Shown in pieces: positions 18,466 to 28,214 of a stretch of 64,000 nucleotides of DNA. Every line of letters begins with the position of its first letter. Position 1 is the stretch's first letter. The notes below the pieces were generated by a model. The model was not told where the DNA came from. It saw only the letters and a program-made list of their open reading frames with translations, and did no database searches. The DNA is from Aeromicrobium tamlense (GTDB taxonomy: Bacteria; Actinomycetota; Actinomycetes; Propionibacteriales; Nocardioidaceae): NCBI RefSeq assembly GCF_013408555.1, contig NZ_JACBZN010000001.1:620001-684000 (forward strand), given 5' to 3'. Both the position numbers and the translations under genes were made by a program.

Positions 18466-20075
18466 AGACCTCGACCTGGAAGCACCGCATCGCCCTGTCC
18501 ACAGCCGCCGCCGGACTGCTGCTGCTGTCTGCGTGCGGTGGCGAGGAGGGCGCCGCGGGATCGACCTCGACCACGGGAGCCGTGACGGCTCAGGAGGCCC
18601 TCGCCGACAACGCGGAGCCGCACGCGGACGGCGACGACACCGTCGACACCGCGAGCGCCACGACCATCACGCTCGCCGACGGCGCGTCCACCAGCTCGGT
18701 CGAGAGCGCGGCGACGGTCGCCGGCGACACGGTGACGATCTCCGCGGCCGGGACGTACGTGCTCTCCGGATCGCTCGACGACGGCCGCGTCATCGTGTCG
18801 AGCGAGGGGGACGGCGAGGTGACGCTCGTGCTCGACGGCGTCGACATCACGTCGGAGTCGGACTCGCCCCTCGTCGTGACGCAGGCCGACGCGGTGACCG
18901 TCGTGCTGGCCGACGGATCGCAGAACGCCCTGTCCGACGGCGCGGGCTCGGCGGCGGACGACGAGGAGGAGGACGCGGCGAACGCGACCCTGTGGTCATC
19001 GGACGACCTGACGATCGCGGGCTCGGGCGCCCTGTCGGTGACCTCGCAGGAGGCCGACGGCATCACGTCGAAGGACGGGCTCGTGGTGCTGGGCGGCGAG
19101 ATCACGGTGGAGGCCGGCGACGACGGCATCCGCGGCAAGGACTACCTCGCCCTCGACGGCGGCACGATCGAGATCCGCGCCGGCGGCGACGGCCTCAAGT
19201 CGGACGACGACACCGAGGACGGCACGGGCTACGTCCTGCTCGACGGCGCCACCGTGACCGCCGACGTGGGCGACGACGGGATCTCGGCCACGACCGATGC
19301 GCTGGTGGTCTCGGGCTCGCTCGACGTCACCGCGACCGCCCCGGCGGACGAGCAGGACCCGTCGCCGAAGGGGATCAACGCCGGAGCGGTCGTCGCGATC
19401 TCCGGCGGCGAGGTCACGGTCGACGACTCCGAGGAGGCGATCCAGGGCACGGTCGTGAGCATCACGGACGGGACGGTCGACCTCACGGCGACGGACGACG
19501 GCATCAACGCGTCCAGCGGCTCGGGCGAGTCGATGGCGGCCGAGGACGGCGTCGAGCTGGTCATCGCGGGCGGCACGGTCACGGTGGATGCCGAGGGCGA
19601 CGGACTGGACTCGAACGGCACCAGCACGATCACGGGCGGCACGGTCGTCGTCGACGGACCGACCCGCGACGGGAACGGCGCGCTCGACGCCGCCGGCGGA
19701 ACGGCGGTGGACGGCGGATCGCTCGTCGCGGTCGGCAGCGGCGGCATGGCCGAGGCTCCTGCCGACGGGTCGGAGCAGGGCTGGCTCCAGGCCAGCCTGG
19801 GCACCGCGGCCGCCGGGGCCGAGGTGACCGTGCAGGACGAGGACGGCCGGGAGGTCGCGACGCACACCCTCGCCAAGGCGGCCGCGAACCTCGTGGTCGC
19901 GAACGACGACATCGAGGCGGGGCGGACGTACACCGTGCTGGTCGACGGCCAGCAGGTCGCGTCGGTCACGGCGGGCGAGTCCACCGGCGGCGGCATGGGC
20001 GGCGGCCCCGGGGGCGGTGGCCCGGCCGGCGGTGGTCCCGGCGGCGACATGGCGCCACCCGACCGGCAGGAATGA
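18462..20075 (+). CDS. Lipoprotein with carbohydrate-binding (DUF4353-like) repeats
   Basis: The 537-residue product has a lipoprotein signal with lipobox LLSAC (Cys near residue 24). An Ala/Thr/Asp-rich region follows, then a beta-helix-like domain with repeated DDGI/GDGL turns (AGDDGIRGKDYLALDGGTIE and similar) to about residue 420, which fits DUF4353. The C-terminus is glycine- and proline-rich. It is the third gene of the DUF4956-VTC operon; this lipoprotein type often accompanies these genes along with CotH kinases, but no CotH gene is seen here. It is probably tethered to the outer face of the membrane. Confidence 0.85.
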   Translation: MKTSTWKHRIALSTAAAGLLLLSACGGEEGAAGSTSTTGAVTAQEALADNAEPHADGDDTVDTASATTITLADGASTSSVESAATVAGDTVTISAAGTYVLSGSLDDGRVIVSSEGDGEVTLVLDGVDITSESDSPLVVTQADAVTVVLADGSQNALSDGAGSAADDEEEDAANATLWSSDDLTIAGSGALSVTSQEADGITSKDGLVVLGGEITVEAGDDGIRGKDYLALDGGTIEIRAGGDGLKSDDDTEDGTGYVLLDGATVTADVGDDGISATTDALVVSGSLDVTATAPADEQDPSPKGINAGAVVAISGGEVTVDDSEEAIQGTVVSITDGTVDLTATDDGINASSGSGESMAAEDGVELVIAGGTVTVDAEGDGLDSNGTSTITGGTVVVDGPTRDGNGALDAAGGTAVDGGSLVAVGSGGMAEAPADGSEQGWLQASLGTAAAGAEVTVQDEDGREVATHTLAKAAANLVVANDDIEAGRTYTVLVDGQQVASVTAGESTGGGMGGGPGGGGPAGGGPGGDMAPPDRQE

Positions 20076-20093
20076 GTTCACGCGGCGTTCAGC

Positions 20094-20127
20094 CTGACGC
20101 GGCCCGGAGTTGGGCCGGGCCCGTCAG
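20094..20127 (+). terminator. GC-rich hairpin after the VTC operon
   Basis: CTGACG and GGCCCGG pair with CCGGGCC and CGTCAG, giving a 13-base-pair stem with one bulged C and an AGTTGGG loop. It lies 18 bases after the lipoprotein stop and 9 bases before the next GTG. There is no T-run, so it could be an actinobacterial I-shaped terminator or an mRNA structure at the next start. Confidence 0.55.
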
Positions 20128-20136
20128 GGTGACGCC

Positions 20137-22944
20137 GTGTCTCGTTCCCTCGCGTGCCTCGCCGGCACCGCCGTGCTGGCCACGGTCCTCCCGCTCCTGA
20201 CCACCTCCGCCGCGGACGCGGCGCCCGAGAAGTCCTTCCACCGGGTCGCGACGTACCCCGTGTTCCAGAACGTCCCCGCGGGCACTCCCGCCTCGGCCGA
20301 GACGGTCGCCGAGATCTCGGCGGTCTCCGACGACGGCCGGACGCTGGTGTACACCGACGCCCTCGGCAAGCGCATCGGCTTCCTCGACATCAGCGACCCG
20401 TCGTCGCCGCGCGGCGAGGGCTCGCTGTCGCTGGAGGAGCTCGGCGACGCCGACGACCAGCCCACGTCGGTGAGCATCGTCGGGAAGTACGTCCTCGTGG
20501 TCGTCGACACGTCCGCGTCCTTCACCGAGCCGAGCGGCCGGCTCGACGTCGTGCGCCTGTCCGACGGCGTGCGGGTCCGCAGCATCGACCTCGGCGGGCA
20601 GCCCGACTCCATCGCCCTCGACCCCGGCACGTCGGTGGCGGCGATCGCGATCGAGAACCAGCGCGACGAGGACGCGACGCCGGCCGGCCGCGCCAAGGGC
20701 GACCTGCCGCAGGCCCCGGCGGGCTTCGTGCAGCTGCTCGACCTCGAGGGCGCGCCGGCCGACTGGAGCCTGCGCCGCGTCGACCTCGACCCCGCGGTGC
20801 TCGGCGCCGCCGGGATCGCCGAGCCGACGGACCCGGAGCCGGAGTACGTCTCCATCAACGGGAAGGGCACGCTCGCCGTGACCCTCCAGGAGAACAACGG
20901 CATCGTGCTGATCGACACCGCGACGGGTGAGGTCGAGAAGGCCTTCAGCGCCGGCTCGGTGGCGCTGTCCGGCGTCGACGCGAAGAAGGACGGCGCGATC
21001 TCACTGACCGACTCGCTGGCCGCCGCCCCGCGCGAGCCCGACGCCGTCGCCTGGATCGGCGACGACCACCTGGCCACCGCCAACGAGGGCGACTGGAAGG
21101 GCGGCACGCGCGGCTGGACCGTGTTCGACACCGACGGCGACGTCGTGTGGGACGCCGGGAACACGTTCGAGCGCATCGCCGTGAGACACGGCCTGCACAA
21201 CGACGACCGGGCCGCGAAGAAGGGCGCCGAGCCGGAGGGCCTCGCGGTCGCGGAGTTCGACGGCACGCCGTACGCCTTCGTCGGCTCCGAGCGCAGCAAC
21301 TTCGTCGCCGTGTACGACGTCAGCGATCCGGCCGACCCGGAGTTCGTCCAGATCATGCCGACGACGAACGGCCCCGAGGGCCTGCTGCCGATCCCGTCGC
21401 GCGGTCTCTTCGCGGTGTCCAGCGAGACGGACGACGCCGGCGTCGGCGTCCGCGCCACCGTGGGCCTCTACTCCTGGGAGCCCGGCACGGCAGCGTTCCC
21501 GTCGATCGTGTCGGACGACAAGGGCGGCGCGCCGATCGGCTGGCAGGCGCTCGGCGCCCTGTCCGGCGACCCGAAGGACGCGAAGACGCTGTGGACCGCG
21601 GCCGACACCGTGATCAAGAACGGCACGCTCTACCGGGTCGACGTCTCGGCCACCCCGGCTCGGATCACCGACTCGGTGGCGGTCACGGACGGAGGGGCTC
21701 CGGCGGCGCTCGACATCGAAGGCCTGTTCAAGCGCCCGCAGGGTGGCTTCTGGCTCGCCTCCGAGGGCGCGACCGGCCCGGCGAACGCGCTGGTGCGCAC
21801 CGACGACGCCGGAGCCGTGCGGGAGCGCGTCCCGCTGCCGGCCGACGTCACGGCGCGACTGGGCAAGTGGGGACTCGAGGGCGTGACCGCCACGAACGAC
21901 GCCGACGGCGAGCACGTCTGGTTCGCCCTCCAGCGCCCGCTCACCGGCGAGGACGTGGTGCGGATCGGGCGGTACGACGTCGCCGACGGCACGTTCCACT
22001 GGTTCGGCTACGAGCTGGAGAGCCCACTGCGCGGTAGCGGCGACTGGGTGGGCCTGTCGGAGATCACGGCGATCGACGACGACACCTTCGCGGTCATCGA
22101 GCGCGACAAGCTCAACGGCCCCGCCGCCCGCAACAAGCGGATCTACACGTTCTCGGTCCCGGAGGACTCCGCCGAGGAGCTGCCGGTCGTGGAGAAGCGA
22201 CTCGCGATCGACGTCCTGCCGCAGCTGCGGGCGACGAACGGCTGGACGCAGGAGAAGCTCGAGGGCTTCACGATCGCGGCCGACGGCTCGCTGTACGCCG
22301 TGACCGACAACGACGGCCTCAAGGACGCCACGGGCGAGACGGTGTTCCTGCGCCTGGGCCAGGCCTCCGACGCGTTCGGCGCGGAGCTCGCCACGACGAC
22401 GGGCCTGAGGGTGTCGGCGTCGCGTGCCGCATACGGCGCGCGCCTGGCCGCCACGGTGACGCTCGGGGGAGCGGCCACCTCCGGCTCGGTCGAGCTGCGC
22501 GACGGCTCGAAGGTCGTGGCGCGGGCTCGCGTGGCGGGTGGGAGGGCCACGGTGACGCTGCCGCGCCTCGCGGTCGGCACCCACCGCCTGACGGCCCGCT
22601 TCACGGGCTCGGCCTCGGCGGCGGCGTCCACGAGCACGCCGGTCACCGTCACGGTCGTCAAGGCCGCGAGCCGGACGTCGCTCGCCGCGAAGGGCAGTGT
22701 GAAGCGTGGCAAGCCGGTCAAGGTCGTCGCGACCGTCCGCGCCATGGGCCACGTGCCCTCGGGGAAGGTCCGGTTCGTGTCCGGCGGGCGCGTCCTGAAG
22801 ACCGTGAGCCTGAGGAACGGCAAGGCCGTCGCCACGGTCCGGCTGCGCTCGACCGGTGGCCAGCGGATCCGCGCGGTCTACGTGGGCTCGTCGCAGACGA
22901 AGGCCTCGACGTCGGCGCCCCGGAAGGTCACCGTCAGGCCATAA
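20137..22944 (+). CDS. Secreted esterase-like-activity-of-phytase family protein with Ig-like repeats
   Basis: The 935-residue product has a Sec signal peptide (residues 1-28, cut near ADA-APEK). It then has a beta-propeller-like region with phytase-like family blocks: EPEGLAVAEFDG, ALDIEGLFKRPQGGFWLASEG, KWGLEGVT and KLEGFTIAADGSLYAVTDN. From about residue 752 come two Ig-like domains ending RKVTVRP, with no sortase signal. Proteins of this type are annotated as phosphoesterase or phytase-like. I chose GTG 20137 because the signal peptide begins there. It follows the polyphosphate operon in the same direction. Confidence 0.85.
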   Translation: MSRSLACLAGTAVLATVLPLLTTSAADAAPEKSFHRVATYPVFQNVPAGTPASAETVAEISAVSDDGRTLVYTDALGKRIGFLDISDPSSPRGEGSLSLEELGDADDQPTSVSIVGKYVLVVVDTSASFTEPSGRLDVVRLSDGVRVRSIDLGGQPDSIALDPGTSVAAIAIENQRDEDATPAGRAKGDLPQAPAGFVQLLDLEGAPADWSLRRVDLDPAVLGAAGIAEPTDPEPEYVSINGKGTLAVTLQENNGIVLIDTATGEVEKAFSAGSVALSGVDAKKDGAISLTDSLAAAPREPDAVAWIGDDHLATANEGDWKGGTRGWTVFDTDGDVVWDAGNTFERIAVRHGLHNDDRAAKKGAEPEGLAVAEFDGTPYAFVGSERSNFVAVYDVSDPADPEFVQIMPTTNGPEGLLPIPSRGLFAVSSETDDAGVGVRATVGLYSWEPGTAAFPSIVSDDKGGAPIGWQALGALSGDPKDAKTLWTAADTVIKNGTLYRVDVSATPARITDSVAVTDGGAPAALDIEGLFKRPQGGFWLASEGATGPANALVRTDDAGAVRERVPLPADVTARLGKWGLEGVTATNDADGEHVWFALQRPLTGEDVVRIGRYDVADGTFHWFGYELESPLRGSGDWVGLSEITAIDDDTFAVIERDKLNGPAARNKRIYTFSVPEDSAEELPVVEKRLAIDVLPQLRATNGWTQEKLEGFTIAADGSLYAVTDNDGLKDATGETVFLRLGQASDAFGAELATTTGLRVSASRAAYGARLAATVTLGGAATSGSVELRDGSKVVARARVAGGRATVTLPRLAVGTHRLTARFTGSASAAASTSTPVTVTVVKAASRTSLAAKGSVKRGKPVKVVATVRAMGHVPSGKVRFVSGGRVLKTVSLRNGKAVATVRLRSTGGQRIRAVYVGSSQTKASTSAPRKVTVRP

Positions 22945-22951
22945 TGGGCCG

Positions 22952-23524
22952 ATGCCCAAGATCTCCGCGCCCACGGTCGGCGCGCACCGCGCAGCACAGC
23001 GTGCCGCGTTGGTGCGCGCCGCCGAGGCCGTCCTGAAGGAGGGTGGCGCGGCGGGGCTCAACCCCCGCACGGTCACCGAGCGTGCGGGGATGTCGCGGTC
23101 GAGCTTCTACGACTACTTCCCCTCGAAGGACGACCTGCTGGTGGCCGTCGCGATCGAGGCGTTCGGCCGCTGGAACGAGTCGCTGGCCGAGGCGCTGCGC
23201 GACGTCGAGCCCGGCCTGCAGCGGCTCCGGGCTCTCGTCGAGACGACGATGCGGATGACCGGCGACGGCGAGCACGACCTGGAGGGTCACCTGCGCCAGG
23301 CCGAGTTCTCGCCGGCCCGGCTCGACGACCTCATGGTGCTGCACGACGAGCTGTTGCGGCCGGTCACCGAGGTGACGGCCGAGCTCGGGGCGCCCGCGCG
23401 GTTCGTGCCCCTCGTGCACGGTGTCCTCGGTGCAGGCGTCCAGGCGGTCCAGCACGGTGCCGATCCCGCGTCGACCGCCGCGGACGTCGTCGCGCTGCTG
23501 GAGTCGGGACTGCCCCGAGACTGA
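22952..23524 (+). CDS. TetR family transcriptional regulator
   Basis: The 190-residue product has an N-terminal TetR helix-turn-helix (LNPRTVTERAGMSRSSFYDYFPSKDDLLVAVA). It lies directly before a MacB-type ABC exporter operon, separated by a strong double palindrome, so it most likely represses that operon and itself. CATAAT ends six bases before the ATG, suggesting its own leaderless promoter within the preceding gene's end. The inducing ligand is unknown. Confidence 0.92.
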   Translation: MPKISAPTVGAHRAAQRAALVRAAEAVLKEGGAAGLNPRTVTERAGMSRSSFYDYFPSKDDLLVAVAIEAFGRWNESLAEALRDVEPGLQRLRALVETTMRMTGDGEHDLEGHLRQAEFSPARLDDLMVLHDELLRPVTEVTAELGAPARFVPLVHGVLGAGVQAVQHGADPASTAADVVALLESGLPRD

Positions 23525-23541
23525 CCGCTCAGGGGTCGAGT

Positions 23542-23574
23542 GACACACTGTCGGTATCTTCCCGACAGTGTGTC
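23542..23574. promoter_or_regulatory. Tandem palindromic operator upstream of the ABC exporter
   Basis: GACACACTGTCGG (23542-23554) and CCGACAGTGTGTC (23562-23574) are perfect inverted copies around TATCTTC. Each half contains its own palindrome, GACA-CAC-TGTC and GACA-GTG-TGTC, whose centres are 22 bases apart, about two helical turns. TATCTT between them could be the -10 element. This fits two TetR dimers covering the promoter of the exporter genes. Confidence 0.75.
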
Positions 23575-23601
23575 GGGATGCGCCGACCCTCGAGGAGTCC
23601 C

Positions 23602-24744
23602 ATGTTCCTGGCGCTGCGCGAGCTGCGGTTCGCCCGTGGCCGCTTCGCCCTGATGGGCACGGTGATCTCGTTGATCTCCGTGCTCGTCGTCCTGCTGTCC
23701 GGCCTGTCCACCGGCCTGGTCAACGACGGTGTGTCAGGGCTGAAGGCCATGCCCGTCACCGCCTTCGCCTTCGACGAGGGCACGATGAAGGACAACGCCT
23801 TCAGCCGCTCGATCCTCGAGGAGGACCAGCTCGCGCCGTGGCGTGACGCCGAGGGCGTCGACGCGGCCGAGCCGATGGGCGTCAGCATCGTCAACTCCAC
23901 GACCGACGAGGGCCAGCAGGTCGACCTCACGCTCTTCGGTGTCGACGCCGGGGGCTTCCTGAACCCGGGCACGTCCAGCGGTGAGGGACTCGGCACACCG
24001 AATGGCATCGTCGTCTCGGAGACGCTGAAGGACGACGGCGTCCGGATCGGCACCGTCGTCACGCTCGACCGCATCGACGTGGAGCTGACCGTGGTCGGGT
24101 TCACCGAGGGACAGGCCACCTTCGGCCACGTCGACGTCGCCTACCTGCCGCTGGAGACGTGGCAGCTCATCGCGTCGAACGCCGTCCAGCCCGGCGCGCC
24201 CACCGCCGCGACCGTCGCGGCGGCCGACTACCCGCTCTACAGCGCGATCGCCGTGCAGGCGCAGGACGGCGCCGAGCCGGACCTCGCCGCGATCGACGAG
24301 CAGGCCGGGACCACGAGCATGACGCTCACCGAGTCCTTCAACGCCTCACCCGGGTACGAGGCGGAGACGATGACGCTCAGCATGATCCAGGTCTTCCTCT
24401 ACGTGATCTGCGCGCTCGTCGTGGGCGCCTTCTTCACCGTCTGGACGATCCAGCGCGCCGGCGACCTCGCGGTGCTGCGCGCGATGGGCGCCTCCAGTCG
24501 CTACCTGCTGCGTGACAGCCTCGCCCAGGCCACGCTCGTCCTGGTCGTCTTCACCGGCATCGGCGTCGCCGCGGGCGTCGCGATGGGCGCCGTCATGCCC
24601 GACGCGATGCCGTTCGAGCTCGAGGCCGGCCCGATCGCCGTCGCCTCCGCGCTCACCATCGTGCTCGGCCTGCTCGGCGCAGCCGTCTCGGTGCTGCGCA
24701 TCACTCGCATCGACCCGCTCGCCGCGCTGGGAGGCCGACGATGA
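23602..24744 (+). CDS. ABC transporter permease, MacB/FtsX type
   Basis: The 380-residue product has one N-terminal membrane helix (about 15-40), a large extracytoplasmic domain (about 45-265) and three C-terminal helices (from about 272, 318 and 350), the FtsX/MacB layout. ATG 23602 is supported by GAGGAG at 23592-23597 and was preferred to ATG 23578. The stop overlaps the ATPase start by four bases. The family exports lipids, peptides or antibiotics or acts in envelope signalling. Confidence 0.93.
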   Translation: MFLALRELRFARGRFALMGTVISLISVLVVLLSGLSTGLVNDGVSGLKAMPVTAFAFDEGTMKDNAFSRSILEEDQLAPWRDAEGVDAAEPMGVSIVNSTTDEGQQVDLTLFGVDAGGFLNPGTSSGEGLGTPNGIVVSETLKDDGVRIGTVVTLDRIDVELTVVGFTEGQATFGHVDVAYLPLETWQLIASNAVQPGAPTAATVAAADYPLYSAIAVQAQDGAEPDLAAIDEQAGTTSMTLTESFNASPGYEAETMTLSMIQVFLYVICALVVGAFFTVWTIQRAGDLAVLRAMGASSRYLLRDSLAQATLVLVVFTGIGVAAGVAMGAVMPDAMPFELEAGPIAVASALTIVLGLLGAAVSVLRITRIDPLAALGGRR

Positions 24745-25457
24745 CCACTGACACCACCCCCGCCCTCGAGATCGTCGACGCCACGCTGGAGCTCGGCGAC
24801 GGAGACTCGCGCGTGCGCGCCCTCGACGGCGTCTCGCTGACCGTGCGCCCCGGAGAGCTCGTCGCGGTCGTGGGACCGTCGGGCTCGGGCAAGTCCTCGC
24901 TGCTCGCGGTGGCCGGTGCCCTGTCGCAGCCCGACTCGGGCTCGGTCCGCGTGCACGGCACCGACCTCTCGACACTGTCGAAGGGGGCGGCGGCGCGGTT
25001 CCGCCTGGCGACCATCGGCTTCGTCTTCCAGTCCGGCAACCTGCTGCCCGCGCTGTCGGCCGCCGACCAGGTGCGCCTTGCCGGACGGCTGGCCGGCCGG
25101 AGGCGTGTCGATCCCGTGCCCGTGCTCGACGCGGTCGGCATGGCGCACCGGGCGACGCACCGCCCGGGCCACCTGTCGGGTGGCGAGCGCCAGCGTGTGG
25201 GCATCGCGCGCGCCCTCGTCAACGACCCCTCGCTGCTGCTGGTCGACGAGCCCACCGCGGCCCTCGACCGCCGCCGCAGCCACGAGGTCGTGCAGGTCCT
25301 GGCCGACCGGGCGCGCGACGCCGACGTCGCGGTCGTCATGGTCACCCACGACCACGACGTCCTCGGGCACTGCGACCGCGTGCTGGAGATGGTCGACGGG
25401 ACTCTGACAGAGTTGGCGCATGCTGCCCGAGGGATGGATCCCGCACCGCCGAGGTGA
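24741..25457 (+). CDS. ABC transporter ATP-binding protein, LolD/MacB type
   Basis: The 238-residue ATPase has Walker A GPSGSGKSS (residues 45-53), Q-loop in FVFQSGNLLP, signature LSGGERQRVGIARAL near residue 145, Walker B LLLVDEPTAALD and the switch histidine in MVTHDHDV. It pairs with the upstream permease, probably as a dimer of each. The 3' end overlaps the next gene by 38 bases. Confidence 0.96.
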   Translation: MTTDTTPALEIVDATLELGDGDSRVRALDGVSLTVRPGELVAVVGPSGSGKSSLLAVAGALSQPDSGSVRVHGTDLSTLSKGAAARFRLATIGFVFQSGNLLPALSAADQVRLAGRLAGRRRVDPVPVLDAVGMAHRATHRPGHLSGGERQRVGIARALVNDPSLLLVDEPTAALDRRRSHEVVQVLADRARDADVAVVMVTHDHDVLGHCDRVLEMVDGTLTELAHAARGMDPAPPR

Positions 25458-26238
25458 CGGCGAGGTGGTCGGCTGGCTGGAGATCGTGGGCGACGACGTC
25501 GTCGCCCACGACCTGCTCGGCCAGCAGGTCACGCCGCGCGGGCTCGACTGGCACGAGGCGGAGCAGGCGCTGGAGGATCGGGGCATCGGATACCTGGCAG
25601 AGCAGCACACCCTCACGACGCCGTACGGAAAGCTGATGCCCGTCCGCATCGGCGAGGCCACGACGGAGCAGGTGACCGTCGTCGTCGACGAGTTCGGCAC
25701 GGCCTCGGTGATCGGCGCCGACCTCGAGTCGCACGTCCTCCCGTTCCCCGTGCCGCGGCGGCTCCTGCGCGACTACGTGCGGCCACGCTTCGACCACCGC
25801 GCCTGGCTGGACGCCGAGGGCCGTCCGATCGCCTACGGCGACCGGTGGGACATCGGCGAGGACCCGCCCGAGGAGCTGTACAGCGAGTGCGCTCATCCGG
25901 AGCGGTTCGAGCCGCTCGTCACCACGGCTCGCGCCCTGCTCGACCACCTGGAGCGCCGGTACGACGTCGAGCGGACCGAGGAGGTCGTGGGGGAGCAGAC
26001 CAACGTCACGCTCACGCCGACGGGCCCGGGCGCCGTGCTGACCGTGATCCACCCGGCGGGAACGCTGCCGAGCGTCGAGGTCCGTGCGGGAGCGAGGTCC
26101 GTCGGGAACTGGCCCGTGTGCGGCTGTGACGCCTGTGACGACTCGGTGCCCGACCTGCTCGACCAGCTGGAGACCGCCGTGTTCGCGATCGCCGAGGGGA
26201 CGGACGGTCAGCGCGCGCCGTGGCCGCTCAGAGGCTGA
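25420..26238 (+). CDS. Uncharacterised protein, DUF6226-like
   Basis: The 272-residue soluble product has the block NWPVCGCDACDDSVPDLLDQ near residue 230, which resembles DUF6226 proteins of actinobacteria; the family call is from memory. Acidic residues and three close cysteines suggest a possible metal site. Its start lies inside the end of the ATPase gene in another frame. Its stop overlaps the convergent acetyltransferase by 11 bases. No function is known. Confidence 0.75.
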   Translation: MLPEGWIPHRRGDGEVVGWLEIVGDDVVAHDLLGQQVTPRGLDWHEAEQALEDRGIGYLAEQHTLTTPYGKLMPVRIGEATTEQVTVVVDEFGTASVIGADLESHVLPFPVPRRLLRDYVRPRFDHRAWLDAEGRPIAYGDRWDIGEDPPEELYSECAHPERFEPLVTTARALLDHLERRYDVERTEEVVGEQTNVTLTPTGPGAVLTVIHPAGTLPSVEVRAGARSVGNWPVCGCDACDDSVPDLLDQLETAVFAIAEGTDGQRAPWPLRG

Positions 26239-26803
26239 GGCGCATCAGCACCCGCGGGAAACGGTTGAGGACCGAGTCGGTGTCGGCAGCCTTCGTGAAG
26301 CCCGCGCGCTCGAACAGGGCGCGAGTGCCCACGTAGGCCATCGTGAGGTCGACCTTCGCCCCCTCGTTGTCGACGGGGTACGCCTCGACGGCGGGCGCGC
26401 CCTCGGACCGCGCGTACGCCACGGCGCCCTCGACGAGGTGGTGCGCGATGCCCTGGCCGCGATGGCCGGGGCGGACGCGGACGCACCACAGGCTCCAGAC
26501 CTCGAGGTCGTCGACGTGCGGGATCTTGCGGTTCGTGGCGAAGGAGGTGTCGGCCCGCGGGTGGATCGCGGCCCACCCGACGACCTCGTCACCGTCGTAG
26601 GCCAGCACGCCGGGCGGCCCCTGCGCCATCAGCTCGCGGACCTTCTCGCCGCGGGCCTGACGGTGCAGCTCGCGGTTGACCTTGCCGGGCACGCGGTAGC
26701 TGAGGCACCAGCACACGTCGGCGTCGGGCCGCTTGGGCCCCACCATCGTGCGGACGTCCTCGAACTCCGTGGCGGGGCGCACCTCGATCGCCATGCCCCG
26801 CAT
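26228..26803 (-). CDS. GNAT family N-acetyltransferase
   Basis: The 191-residue product has the acetyl-CoA-binding motif VRVRPGHRGQGIAHHLVEGA (R/Q-x-x-G-x-G/A). It is preceded by four bases after the trpB2 stop and is probably cotranscribed with it. Start may be ATG 26803 or 26794; neither has a clear ribosome-binding site. Substrate is unknown. Confidence 0.88.
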   Translation of the reverse strand: MRGMAIEVRPATEFEDVRTMVGPKRPDADVCWCLSYRVPGKVNRELHRQARGEKVRELMAQGPPGVLAYDGDEVVGWAAIHPRADTSFATNRKIPHVDDLEVWSLWCVRVRPGHRGQGIAHHLVEGAVAYARSEGAPAVEAYPVDNEGAKVDLTMAYVGTRALFERAGFTKAADTDSVLNRFPRVLMRLSL

Positions 26804-26807
26804 CAGA

Positions 26808-28160
26808 TCAGATGACGGGGACGTTCGCCAGGGCCGCCTGCAGGTCCTCGTCCGAGAGCGGGTCGTCCTCGAGCCGGCCGTTGAGGTACGAGTCGTACGC
26901 GCCGAGCTCGAGCAGACCGTGACCGGACAGGCCCACCACGATGACCGGCTCGGTGCCGTTCTCGGCGGCCTCCAGGGCGGCCCGGCGGGCCTGGGCCAGG
27001 GCGTGGGAGGACTCGGGCGCCGGGACGATGCCCTCGGTGCGCGCGAACTCGATGGCGCTGTCGAAGCACTCGCTCTGGTGCAGCGCCGTCGCCTCGATCA
27101 GGCCCTCGTGCACGGCGTGGGACACCAGCGGCGCCATCGCGTGATAGCGCAGGCCACCGGCGTGGATCGGCGACGGGACGAAGTCGTGACCCAGCGTGTA
27201 CATCTTCATCAGCGGGGTCATGCCGCCCGTGTCGCCGAAGTCGTAGCGGTACTCGCCGCGCGTGAGCGTGGGGCACGAGGCCGGCTCGACGGCGAGGATC
27301 CGCGGCGACTGGTGGCCGGCGAGCTTCTCGCGCAGGAACGGGAAGGTGAGGCCGGCGAAGTTCGAGCCGCCGCCGGCGCAGCCGATCACGAGGTCGGCGC
27401 CGTCCTCGCCCGCCAGCGCGAGCTGCTTGAGCGCCTCCTCGCCGATGATCGTCTGGTGCAGCAGCACGTGGTTCAGCACCGAGCCGAGCGCGTACTTGAT
27501 CGTCTCGTCCTGCGCGGCGACCTCGACGGCCTCGCTGATCGCGATGCCGAGCGAGCCGGTGTGGTCCTCGGGCAACGAGCGGCCGAACTCCGTGAGGCGG
27601 CTGGGGGAGCGGTGGACCTTGCCGCCGAAGACCTCGATGAGGGTGCGGCGCTGCGGCTTGGTGTCGAACGAGGCGCCGACCTGCCACACCTCGCACTCGA
27701 GACCGAACAGCGAGCACGCGTACGCCAGGGCCGTGCCCCACTGGCCCGCGCCGGTCTCGGTGGTCAGGCGGGTGATGCCGTGGATGGCGTTGTAGTACAC
27801 CTGCGGCACGGACGTGTTCGTCTTGTGCGAGCCGGCCGGCGAGACGCCCTCGTACTTGTAGTAGATGCGCGCCGAGGTGCCGAGCCTCTGCTCCCAGCGC
27901 CGGGCGCGCACGAGCGGCGACGGACGGTACTGGCGGTAGACGTCGCGCACGGGCTCGGGGATCTCGACGAAGCGCTCGGAGGTGACCTCCTGGGCGATCA
28001 GCTCCGGCGGGAACAGCGGCGCGAGGTCGTCGGGACCGACCGGCTGGTGCGTCCCCGGGTGCAGCGGCGGAGGCGGCGGCGTGGGGAAGTCCGGGACGAT
28101 GTTGTACCAGTGCGTGGGCATGTCGGACTCGGGGAGCACGAACCTGATCTGATCGGTCAC
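26808..28160 (-). CDS. trpB2: TrpB-like PLP-dependent enzyme (TrpB2 type)
   Basis: The 450-residue product is longer than ordinary TrpB and has the TrpB2 hallmark N-terminus with [21 protein letters not shown]. The PLP lysine is K113 in [11 protein letters not shown] and the phosphate-binding loop is [11 protein letters not shown]. TrpB2 makes tryptophan from indole and serine, in some organisms without TrpA. No other trp gene is near, so it may salvage indole or serve another reaction. TAGGCT ends six bases before the GTG start. Confidence 0.93.
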   Translation of the reverse strand: MTDQIRFVLPESDMPTHWYNIVPDFPTPPPPPLHPGTHQPVGPDDLAPLFPPELIAQEVTSERFVEIPEPVRDVYRQYRPSPLVRARRWEQRLGTSARIYYKYEGVSPAGSHKTNTSVPQVYYNAIHGITRLTTETGAGQWGTALAYACSLFGLECEVWQVGASFDTKPQRRTLIEVFGGKVHRSPSRLTEFGRSLPEDHTGSLGIAISEAVEVAAQDETIKYALGSVLNHVLLHQTIIGEEALKQLALAGEDGADLVIGCAGGGSNFAGLTFPFLREKLAGHQSPRILAVEPASCPTLTRGEYRYDFGDTGGMTPLMKMYTLGHDFVPSPIHAGGLRYHAMAPLVSHAVHEGLIEATALHQSECFDSAIEFARTEGIVPAPESSHALAQARRAALEAAENGTEPVIVVGLSGHGLLELGAYDSYLNGRLEDDPLSDEDLQAALANVPVI

Positions 28161-28214
28161 GCGGCGAGCCTAGTGGTCCCGGCTGCCCGCCGAGGGTGAG
28201 TGTCGGGGAATCCG

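Noticed and set aside
23542-23574. The 13-base stem as a terminator for the TetR gene
   Set aside because: It has no T-run, each arm is itself palindromic, and it lies just before an operon beside a TetR gene, so an operator is more likely.
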